From: JAVZLH01 sp049700435
GTDB taxonomy: Archaea > Thermoproteota > Bathyarchaeia > Bathyarchaeales > Bathycorpusculaceae
Direction: 5' to 3'
Assembly: GCA_049700435.1 (NCBI GenBank)
Contig: JBNAVK010000004.1
Span: forward strand, 1-56,542
Length of the DNA stretch: 56,542 nucleotides
Shown here in pieces: positions 50,126-56,542 of the stretch. The notes below the pieces were generated by a model that did not search any database, had not been told where the DNA came from, and saw only the letters and a program-made list of their open reading frames with translations. The position numbers were made by a program, and so were the translations under genes. Numbering within the stretch: the stretch's first letter is position 1; every line of letters begins with the position of its first letter.

Positions 50126-51535
50126 TCACCTTTTCTCTGTTTTTTCGCCTTTCATGGAGCGGATGATGACTCTTTTTGCGTAGATTTTTGCGTCTTTCAG
50201 GATTATTTTGAAGCCTCCCGCTGTTATTGGCAGAGTTGCGGCTGTCGCAACTGGCATCATGGGTGCTTCTTCTGCGGCTTCAGCTGGCGCCGCTTCTGCA
50301 ACTGCTACGGCTTCTTCTTTCCATTGGGCTACAATTGGGTGGTTCCGCGCCTTTAAGAAAGCTTTCAAATCATCGATTGTTTTGGCGTCTTCTTCTGTGG
50401 CGATTTTGTCGACTAGTTCGGCTGGTATGAAGTCTTTCACTCTTTCCTTTACTTCTTTTGGCATCCAGACAACTCGGTTCCATCCGCCGTCGGCTTGCAG
50501 GAACTTCTTTGAGCGCATGTATTCGATTGATATGCCGTGGAAACCGTCAACTTGTCTTCCGCCAGCAGTTGAGTCTGCAAGTGTGGAGAAGGGCAGTCCG
50601 TTGACGGCGACATCCTTATAGCCTCTGTGTACGATGCCGAAACCGTCGACCTCTGGAATGTAGAAGGCGACTCCTTCAAAGCAGCCGCATGAAGTGTGCG
50701 GGTAGCCAAAAGCTGTGTAAAGCCAAACTCTCGTGATTTCGCCCAGAGTGCGTTTTTTCACAGCTTCGTTTACGCCTGAGTATTCACCCTTAACAGGGTC
50801 AAGCAATTCTCCTCTTTCAATTGTGAAAACTGGACCTTTCGGGTCTATGCTTGCTGCGGCTCTGCCGTCAAACCAGCTTATGGCTCCGCAGTTTGAATAT
50901 CGTTGTGGAGTTATTACGCAGCAGTGGGTTGGGGCGAAGGATTGGCATAGGATGCAGCCGTAAAACTTGTCCACTTCCTCGTCTTTAAGCCCTCTTGCTC
51001 TGGCGTCTCTGGCATCGTAAATCTGCAGAGCCTCGTTGTAAAGTGACTTTATTTTTTCCGGGTCAGTTATGAAAGTTACTTGCATTTTTTCGATTATTGG
51101 CAGTTCGCTTTTGAAAAGTCTATGCAGGACTTTTCCGATGAACTGGAAGGAGTTTAACCCCTTTTCAAAGGATTTTTTGCTCAGTCTAAGCCATATGTCG
51201 TAGCGTTGGTTTAGGTGCATAAAGCCTTCGATATAGTTGCAGTAGGCGTGTATGCGCCTTTCTATTACGCCTTCAAGTTCTGGTTCGAGTTTTGCGCCTG
51301 CAACCTCTATGAGGATGCCTAGGGGATAGGTTTTCCCTTCTTCCATGTCTTTTAAGTCTGGACCTATGATTGTTACTTTTCCGTCTTCAACTTCCTCTGG
51401 TTTTTTGACTCTTGCAAGTTCAAATTTTTCCTTGACATCTGGTCCGCCGAGTTCAACGAACATGTCTTTTCTGCGTATCCTCTCGCCTTCGTAGATTACT
51501 CCCACGTCGACCGGTATGTCCTCAAACATTGACAT
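50126..51535 (-). CDS. cdhC: CODH/ACS beta subunit, acetyl-CoA synthase
   Basis: Condenses a methyl group, CO and CoA to acetyl-CoA at the nickel-iron-sulfur A cluster. The cluster cysteines are in YGCILCQSFAPTHCCVITP and PHTSCGCFEGVAFY (the Cys-Gly-Cys that holds the distal nickel). It lacks the N-terminal CODH-binding domain of bacterial AcsB, as all archaeal CdhC do, and has a C-terminal Ala/Pro linker (AEAAPAEAAEEAP) leading to a short basic tail. ATG 51535 follows GGAGGA in the end of cdhB. About 469 residues. Confidence 0.96.
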   Translation of the reverse strand: MSMFEDIPVDVGVIYEGERIRRKDMFVELGGPDVKEKFELARVKKPEEVEDGKVTIIGPDLKDMEEGKTYPLGILIEVAGAKLEPELEGVIERRIHAYCNYIEGFMHLNQRYDIWLRLSKKSFEKGLNSFQFIGKVLHRLFKSELPIIEKMQVTFITDPEKIKSLYNEALQIYDARDARARGLKDEEVDKFYGCILCQSFAPTHCCVITPQRYSNCGAISWFDGRAAASIDPKGPVFTIERGELLDPVKGEYSGVNEAVKKRTLGEITRVWLYTAFGYPHTSCGCFEGVAFYIPEVDGFGIVHRGYKDVAVNGLPFSTLADSTAGGRQVDGFHGISIEYMRSKKFLQADGGWNRVVWMPKEVKERVKDFIPAELVDKIATEEDAKTIDDLKAFLKARNHPIVAQWKEEAVAVAEAAPAEAAEEAPMMPVATAATLPITAGGFKIILKDAKIYAKRVIIRSMKGEKTEKR

Positions 51536-51536
51536 T

Positions 51537-52088
51537 TCATTCACTTCCTCCTTCAAATTTTCCTATTATTAATTTGAGGTTTTCTATCCAATCTTTAACA
51601 GAAATGTTGGAAAAGGACCAACTTGCGTGCGGTTGGTAAACGTTGTCCAACGTTATTACTTTGAGGTTTTGGGCGAAGTGTTTTAGCCCCGAAAGAATTG
51701 TCCACTCCATGTAGTATGGAAGCCCGACGAACAGGGCTAGGTCATGTGGTCCTTTGCCGTCAATTCCATTCCATGAGGCGTCAACAAGTCTGTTTCCAAT
51801 GTCTACGGCTGGCATGAAGCCTGCGGGTTTATAGCCTCTTTTTGTGAATTCGCTGACTATGTGGGCTGTGGCTACTAATGGTATGTTGGCTTTTTTTGCA
51901 AGGTCAATCATGTAGTCAATTAGTTTTCGCCCTTCAAGCTCTGTTTCAACAGCCTTATGACCCACTACCAATATTGGGTGTTTCGCCCGCTTAATCATGG
52001 CGGCGACAACTTCGGCTTTTGTTATGACTAGAGCCTTTTTGGGTCCTGGGATTTCTGCTGTTTGCCAGGGTTCAGCTACTGCTGCCAT
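51537..52088 (-). CDS. cdhB: CODH/ACS epsilon subunit
   Basis: The small epsilon subunit of the CO dehydrogenase component, 183 residues, with a Rossmann-like fold (KHPILVVGHKAVETELEG, IPLVATAHIVSEFTKRG, LALFVGLPYYMEWTILSGL). It binds CdhA, and has been proposed to aid electron transfer to FAD or ferredoxin. GGAGTGAAAG precedes ATG 52088. It lies seven bases after cdhA and overlaps the ribosome-binding site of cdhC. Confidence 0.93.
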   Translation of the reverse strand: MAAVAEPWQTAEIPGPKKALVITKAEVVAAMIKRAKHPILVVGHKAVETELEGRKLIDYMIDLAKKANIPLVATAHIVSEFTKRGYKPAGFMPAVDIGNRLVDASWNGIDGKGPHDLALFVGLPYYMEWTILSGLKHFAQNLKVITLDNVYQPHASWSFSNISVKDWIENLKLIIGKFEGGSE

Positions 52089-52095
52089 GGTTCTT

Positions 52096-54453
52096 TCACT
52101 CCTTGTGTTTTCTAATCATCCGTGGAAGGAGCGTTGGGTCTGGAATCACTGTTTCCTTCCACCCTTTCTCGTCTAGAATCTTGACAATTTCATCTTTCAT
52201 CGTCACTGGGATGTCTGCAATTGTGCGTACGAACAGGTGTATGTCTTCAGGCATTGCGCCATACAACCTCTTATGCAAGTCTATGTAATGTGTGAGTTTT
52301 ATGGCTCTTCCTTTTGTGGTGTCGTTGGGTCGCATGCAAAGCTTGGCAATCATAACTATGGCTTCCTCTTTTGTTTCTGCTGCGTAGAAGAGGTGTTCTG
52401 GTGCTGGTCCAACGTAAACTTTCTCACCTGTTCTCGCATCATAGACATACCAGTCTTCTTCGCGGTCAGCCCTTCCTAAGAGCATACGCCGATACTTTGT
52501 GCCGTGAGGACCGACAATTACTGGAACGCCCAGCCGCCAGAAGCCACTAGCTATTGAAGCTGCTTTCTGAGACATTGCACCCCAAGCAACGCCGACGGCG
52601 CCAACACGATTTAATATATAATCCGCAATTTCCTCGTAGTTGGCTCTCAAATTCCGTTTTGCAAATATGCTTGCAATTTTTATTGCCGCTCCAGCAATGT
52701 GGGAGTTCGAAACGCAAGAGCCAACATTAACTATTCCTCCAGCAGTAAATTCACCAGTAAATTCCTCATAAGGCGTTTTTCCTTCTTCGTTCTTATACTC
52801 GCCAGCAGACATGGCGGCGCATCCGGAAGTTACAACTATAAAACGTCTGTTAGCAAATTCACGGCACATTTCAGCAACTTCTATTCCACCTTTGGGATAG
52901 TTGGCGCATCCAACAAAGGCAACGACTCCAGGAATTTCGCCAAGTACAATTGGGCTTCCAACGTTTCTTATTTCTATGTCTTGTACAGCGCCTCTTCCAG
53001 CTCTTACATTGTAGGTTTCTTCTTTAAGCTTCTTTTCTCCAGCTTTAACAATGAAACTATGAATTGGCAAGCCAACTGGACATGCCTCTTCGCAACGTCC
53101 GCAACCAATACATGAATCGTATAGCTCTGCAAGTTTTCCCAAACTTCCATTTTTCGCTGTGTTCATGGCTTCAGTTATTGGCAAATCTTGCGGACAAGCT
53201 CTTCGGCAATCACCACACTGCCTACAGTCTTTTGCTTTCCGAATAACTTCGTCAACTTCAGGAATCGCCTTAAACTTTTTCCGCAGAGGGGCAACTTTTA
53301 ACGCCGCTTTGACGGCTACTTCGCCAACTTTTTCGGGATCAAGAATTAAAGCTCCGGGAATCTTTCCACTTACCAAGTCCTCCACTATGCTGTCCGGTGG
53401 GTCATTTGTGCGGTTGGGTAAGCCCATACAGTTTTTCTCAGATGCTGTTATTACCAACGCCTTAACGTTTTGTGCCTCGTAAAGAGCATCTGCTCGGATG
53501 CACTGTTCATCCAGAACGACAACATCTGGAACGCCGCTTCTTATAAAGCGGAGTTGCCATGAAATTGGACCAACAATTTTAGCCCGTTTATAGTATCTCG
53601 TAGTGTCATGTGCTGTACAGCAAAGGCCGCAGACCTCAATTTCACCGTCAAACCCGTTCTCTTTCATATAATCTATAATTCCAACAGAAGGAACAACGTT
53701 ATGCCCAATGCAGAGAATTACGGGCTTTTCCACATTTATTGTTCCAAAGCCTAAACCCACGAGCGGAGCCTCGGGGTCAGCCTTTGGAAAGCCGTAAGCC
53801 GCTATCTGGGCTATGTCTGCAACCTCCATTCCAACTTGGTCAACCATACCAGCATGGAAAACTTTTGATTCAAAGTCGAGGTTGCTTCCTTCTTGTCCCG
53901 TGTGGGTAACAGACAACAAATGTGTTACTTGAGTTTCAAGATAATCTAAAACTTCCTCTAAATCACCTAACGTTTCAGGCTTTATTCCACAAACGAGGCG
54001 AGTCACTGGAGCTTCAACCTCAACATTTAATCCACCTACATCAAGAGGCATGTTACGACCGAACTTCTCAATCAAATGTTCAACCAAGTGACGAGCGTGA
54101 CCAATGTGTGTGGCTGCGCCTATACAGCAAGCCAAAAGCACTATGCGTGATTGTTGAGCAGGCATGTTTATTCCGCATGCTCCACGCTTGTTTCCAGTTA
54201 AGTCGCATTTTCCGAATGTACATAGGCAGCAAACATCACAGAAGGGCAAGTAGAAGGGCTTGTAGCGTTGAAGAAGCTTCATGTCCCAGTCTCTTAGCGC
54301 CGTCAGCGATGGAAACGGCGTTGGCCCCATCGGCTCAGTCCATTTTTCTTCGGCAATTTTGCCTATGGAAAGTTGAAGGTTTTTGAAAATTCCAATGTCA
54401 GTTTTAAGCTCGTCGATTTTTACGTTAACATTCTTCCTATTCACCAGTAACAC
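52096..54453 (-). CDS. cdhA: CODH/ACS alpha subunit, CO dehydrogenase
   Basis: The nickel CO dehydrogenase subunit that interconverts CO2 and CO, 785 residues. N-terminal cluster cysteines (CDVCCLCTFGKCDLTG...CGI), C-cluster residues in CCIGAATHIGHARH, LDEQCIRADAL, SGCAAMS and VGSCVSNSHIAG, and a middle ferredoxin-like insert with two sets, CRQCGDCRRACP and CIGCGRCEEACP, as only the archaeal type has. The start is GTG 54453, or GTG 54444 nine bases on. It heads cdhABCDE and supplies CO to CdhC. Confidence 0.96.
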   Translation of the reverse strand: MLLVNRKNVNVKIDELKTDIGIFKNLQLSIGKIAEEKWTEPMGPTPFPSLTALRDWDMKLLQRYKPFYLPFCDVCCLCTFGKCDLTGNKRGACGINMPAQQSRIVLLACCIGAATHIGHARHLVEHLIEKFGRNMPLDVGGLNVEVEAPVTRLVCGIKPETLGDLEEVLDYLETQVTHLLSVTHTGQEGSNLDFESKVFHAGMVDQVGMEVADIAQIAAYGFPKADPEAPLVGLGFGTINVEKPVILCIGHNVVPSVGIIDYMKENGFDGEIEVCGLCCTAHDTTRYYKRAKIVGPISWQLRFIRSGVPDVVVLDEQCIRADALYEAQNVKALVITASEKNCMGLPNRTNDPPDSIVEDLVSGKIPGALILDPEKVGEVAVKAALKVAPLRKKFKAIPEVDEVIRKAKDCRQCGDCRRACPQDLPITEAMNTAKNGSLGKLAELYDSCIGCGRCEEACPVGLPIHSFIVKAGEKKLKEETYNVRAGRGAVQDIEIRNVGSPIVLGEIPGVVAFVGCANYPKGGIEVAEMCREFANRRFIVVTSGCAAMSAGEYKNEEGKTPYEEFTGEFTAGGIVNVGSCVSNSHIAGAAIKIASIFAKRNLRANYEEIADYILNRVGAVGVAWGAMSQKAASIASGFWRLGVPVIVGPHGTKYRRMLLGRADREEDWYVYDARTGEKVYVGPAPEHLFYAAETKEEAIVMIAKLCMRPNDTTKGRAIKLTHYIDLHKRLYGAMPEDIHLFVRTIADIPVTMKDEIVKILDEKGWKETVIPDPTLLPRMIRKHKE

Positions 54454-54491
54454 AACCTAAAGGGTTTAGAAGATTTATCCTAACAACACAT

Positions 54492-54506
54492 CGTTTTAAG
54501 CTTTTC
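54492..54506 (-). promoter_or_regulatory. Candidate cdh operon promoter
   Basis: On the minus strand GAAAAGCTTAAAACG has a BRE-like purine stretch and a TATA-like CTTAAAA. Initiation about 25 bases downstream leaves a leader of about 20 bases before cdhA. It sits in the 98-base gap between the CooC paralogue and cdhA, so the cdh genes can be transcribed separately from the accessory ATPases. Confidence 0.5.
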
Positions 54507-54551
54507 TAGAAATAATTTCCATAACAAATGATGAAAAAAGCTGCTGCCTAT

Positions 54552-55322
54552 TCATCTCTGCAAGTAGCCAGCCCTTTCCATAATCTTTACAACAGAAACA
54601 TAAGCAGGAGAATCATTAGGCAATTCTAGCAAAGATTTCCCAGCAAGAACATGCTCCTCAACAACCTCGTCATAGGCAATTTTCCCCAAAAACTTATGCT
54701 TCAACAGCTCTTCAGCCTTTTCACCTAGGCTTTCAGGAAAACGGAAACCTCCTACAACATAGAAGTTTTTGAAATCAATTTTAACCTCTTTCGCTATCCG
54801 ATGAGCACGCTCCACATGGTCAAAAGACTTTTTGGAAGGGTCAAGAACATCAAAAATGTCATCAACCCTAGACGTAATTCTGCGATTAAGATGCTCCAAA
54901 CCCGCAGGCGAGTCAATCAAAACAAACTTGTAATTCTTGGTTAAAGACTCTAACGCCCCTTTCAAAGCCGCGTTGGGCAAGCAGTAACAGCCCTCAACCC
55001 ACTTTGTTCCAAGAGAAATAAAGTCAAAAGCATCACTTTCGTACATCCCATGCGCCCAAATCTTGCTTTCAATTCTTTCAGTCGGCGGAACACCAACCGT
55101 CGTTCCACCACCTTCGATAAAGGTTTCTATAAGCAGTTCCGAAATCGTCTTTTTCCCAGCTTCTTTCAAGTCAACTCCAACCATCTCGCCGAGGTTCTGG
55201 TCAGGGTCTGCATCCACAAGCAACAACGGAGTTTCTCCAGCTTCAACAAAATATTTTGTCATTAAGGCGACGAAGCTTGTTTTTCCAGTTCCGCCGCGAC
55301 CTATCGTGACAAGAGTTTTCAT
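54552..55322 (-). CDS. CooC-type nickel-insertion ATPase paralogue with altered P-loop
   Basis: A MinD/ParA-superfamily ATPase, 256 residues, related to CooC, which loads nickel into CO dehydrogenase. The loop is GRGGTGKTS: the signature Lys of deviant Walker A (normally GKGG) is replaced by Arg. The CooC Cys-x-Cys pair is kept (GCYCLPNAALKGAL), and LLLVDADPDQNL follows. It lies between an intact CooC homologue and cdhA, so an accessory role in metal insertion is likely; the Arg may alter dimer-dependent hydrolysis. Confidence 0.82.
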   Translation of the reverse strand: MKTLVTIGRGGTGKTSFVALMTKYFVEAGETPLLLVDADPDQNLGEMVGVDLKEAGKKTISELLIETFIEGGGTTVGVPPTERIESKIWAHGMYESDAFDFISLGTKWVEGCYCLPNAALKGALESLTKNYKFVLIDSPAGLEHLNRRITSRVDDIFDVLDPSKKSFDHVERAHRIAKEVKIDFKNFYVVGGFRFPESLGEKAEELLKHKFLGKIAYDEVVEEHVLAGKSLLELPNDSPAYVSVVKIMERAGYLQR

Positions 55323-55366
55323 ATGTTTTCTAACTCCTCACCCAACTAGAAATGCATTCAAGTATT

Positions 55367-56146
55367 TTAGGCGTTTTTCGCCATAAGCCTATTACCAATA
55401 TCTTCTATGGCGCGTACAGCCACAGAAGCCTCATGCTTAAGCGGCGTTTCCCCGCGCATCTCAGCTTCCACAACTTTTGGGTCAAAAGGCACAAAGCCAA
55501 GAACCTTCAAACCGTTTTTCACTGCAAACCCTTCTATCACTTCCCTTTGATTTGCGTCTCCAACCTTGTTGCCGACGAGGAAAATTTTTTTTAATCCCGC
55601 CTTTGCGCTTAATTCGTAAATGTTTTTGGCAGTTTCAAGAGCCTTTAAACCAGCATCAACAACTATGAGCATAACATCCACATGTTGCGCTGTTCCCCTA
55701 CCAATGTGTTCTATGCCTGCTTCCATGTCAACAACAACGGCCTCATCACGCTCAACAACCAAATGCCTAAGAAGAGCACGTATAACAGCGTTAGCTGGAC
55801 AAGTGCATCCAGAACCCATCGAACGCACAGTACCCATAACAATCAAGTTCACGCCAAAAGGAGTCTCCACAGAATAATCACGCACAATATCATCAACAGT
55901 GAAGGATAAGCGAAAAACGCCAGAGTAACCCGTGCTCGTTTTCGACTCAAGCAACTCCTTATTCTCGGATATGGGCAATATTTTACGGGCTTCTTCAGGC
56001 GACAAACCCAAAGTCAAAGCAAGGTTCGGCGAAGGGTCAGCGTCAATAGCTATTGTTTTCAAACCCTTCTTCACGAAAAAATAGGCTAGACTGCCAGCAA
56101 CTAAGGTTTTGCCAACGCCGCCTTTACCTGAAACAGCGATTTTCAA
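55367..56146 (-). CDS. cooC: CooC-type nickel-insertion ATPase
   Basis: A 259-residue ATPase of the CooC group. Deviant Walker A GKGGVGKT at the N-terminus, AIDADPSPNLALTLG, and the Cys-x-Cys nickel/zinc site GSGCTCPANAVIRALL, followed by VVVDMEAGIEHIGRGTAQHVD, all as in CooC. It probably delivers nickel to the CdhA C cluster or CdhC A cluster. It is followed on the same strand by the paralogue (45-base gap) and then the cdh operon. Confidence 0.92.
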   Translation of the reverse strand: MKIAVSGKGGVGKTLVAGSLAYFFVKKGLKTIAIDADPSPNLALTLGLSPEEARKILPISENKELLESKTSTGYSGVFRLSFTVDDIVRDYSVETPFGVNLIVMGTVRSMGSGCTCPANAVIRALLRHLVVERDEAVVVDMEAGIEHIGRGTAQHVDVMLIVVDAGLKALETAKNIYELSAKAGLKKIFLVGNKVGDANQREVIEGFAVKNGLKVLGFVPFDPKVVEAEMRGETPLKHEASVAVRAIEDIGNRLMAKNA

Positions 56147-56245
56147 GACTTTTCCTCACAGTAAACTTGCCATCGCAAAACTATTTACGCTTTCCTCACA
56201 AAAATAGGGGGTTGAAATGTATACTTGGAATACTGTTTGAATAGT

Positions 56246-56542
56246 CTATTCTAAGCCCTTAAAAAGCCATGAAAAATCTGGACACTTTTCCCGTTTTTCA
56301 ATTTTTTCAGCCAGCGCGTGAACAACTATCGGCAAGGCTATGGTCGCGTCGCAATAACATTGCACGTTTCTCCCTTCCTTTGCTTCCTTACCCCAGCTTA
56401 TCGCCTCTTCAAAGGTGCAGCCAGAAAGCCCACCCCAATGAGGTGCATCCGTGGTTATTTGTATGGCGTATTTGTGAGGATACGTTCTTTCGTATTTTCT
56501 GGACTCGGTTAGGCTTCTGCCAACCGTCGTTAATTGAATGAA
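56246..56542 (-). CDS. Deoxyhypusine synthase-like protein, C-terminal part (partial)
   Basis: A frame open at the window edge ends at TAG 56246-56248 and gives the last 98 residues. It reads ESRKYERTYPHKYAIQITTD, then APHWGGLSGCTFEEAISWGK and CDATIALPIVVHAL, close to the C-terminus of deoxyhypusine synthase. The Lys in SWGK matches the catalytic Lys that forms the spermidine-derived intermediate, so an active enzyme modifying aIF5A is likely. The remaining part lies outside the window. Confidence 0.8.
   Translation of the reverse strand, partial: FIQLTTVGRSLTESRKYERTYPHKYAIQITTDAPHWGGLSGCTFEEAISWGKEAKEGRNVQCYCDATIALPIVVHALAEKIEKREKCPDFSWLFKGLE

Noticed and set aside
53922..54386. Plus-strand open frame opposite cdhA
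   Set aside because: It reads antisense through the conserved N-terminal clusters of cdhA and shows no recognisable protein.
54520..54560. Second ATGATGA C-box-like sequence before the CooC paralogue
   Set aside because: No D or D' box accompanies it and it overlaps the end of a coding gene.
1..56542. tRNA, rRNA, CRISPR array, insertion sequence or integrase
   Set aside because: I looked for T-arm-like GTTCGAATC boxes, repeat-spacer periodicity and transposase motifs and saw none; a tRNAscan and covariance search would settle this.

Overview
The window is a gene-dense piece of an archaeal chromosome. Diagnostic contents are an alpha-type 20S proteasome subunit, the SBDS-Rrp4-Rrp41-Rrp42-eL43 block (the conserved archaeal exosome superoperon), a thermosome, an AglB/STT3 oligosaccharyltransferase, CDP-archaeol synthase, a family-B DNA polymerase, RadB, prefoldin beta and a complete archaeal-type CODH/acetyl-CoA synthase operon (cdhABCDE). 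A TackOD1-like zinc protein, many TTG/GTG starts and the CODH/ACS operon without nearby methanogenesis genes suggest a Bathyarchaeia-like or related TACK lineage. That placement is inference; no rRNA gene is present. Topoisomerase I rather than reverse gyrase is the only type IA enzyme seen.

Layout. 1-4949 (+): tail of an upstream gene, then psmA-sbds-rrp4-rrp41-rrp42-rpl37Ae-Brix-pcc1 (protein degradation, ribosome maturation, RNA exosome, KEOPS). 4995-7075: two glycosyltransferase genes that split this block from its usual continuation, prefoldin beta-DUF3194-DHH phosphoesterase (7157-8827). 8885-11332 (+): an ECF transporter energising module (two ATPases and EcfT). 11387-12110: a sugar-phosphate isomerase and a tiny eL41 gene. 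12352-18834 (+): a type IV pilus-like locus (secretion ATPase, two TadC/FlaJ-like membrane proteins, a small pilin-like protein, and a 914-residue pilin-anchored surface protein with propeller-like repeats). 18838-24949: a TackOD1-like zinc protein, small zinc ribbon, membrane proteins, a TIM-barrel protein, agmatinase and an RNA m5C methyltransferase. 25029-28322: PolB, then a convergent QueT-type ECF substrate component preceded by a candidate RNA switch. 28370-33560 (-): a SecB-like protein, GlcNAc-1-P transferase, AglB, GcvT and a zinc ribbon. 33677-45642: DUF362, an HDAC-fold deacetylase, TopA, small proteins, CarS, RadB, a RuvC-like protein, a Clp1/Grc3 kinase, Nth, a PAC4-like protein, a UbiD decarboxylase, a CBS protein and Sua5. 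45733-47382 (+): thermosome. 47435-56146 (-): cdhABCDE and two CooC-type ATPases. 56246 to the end: C-terminal part of a deoxyhypusine synthase-like gene.

How the genes connect. The cdh operon and CooC proteins form the carbonyl branch of the Wood-Ljungdahl pathway. The ECF ATPases and EcfT probably power the remote QueT-type substrate component. GT2, the PIG-V-like transferase, the GlcNAc-1-P transferase and AglB point to protein N-glycosylation, and the large surface protein has at least a dozen N-X-S/T sequons. Pcc1 and Sua5 both serve t6A tRNA modification.

No tRNA, rRNA, CRISPR array, insertion sequence or integrase was recognised. No gene-free stretch exceeds 300 bases; the longest (about 280 bases, before the agmatinase) holds an inverted repeat. 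The most interesting leads are the switch-like leader of the QueT gene, the PAC4-like proteasome-chaperone candidate, the pilus locus with its propeller-bearing giant pilin, the RuvC-like/Clp1 kinase pair, and the unequal CooC pair.
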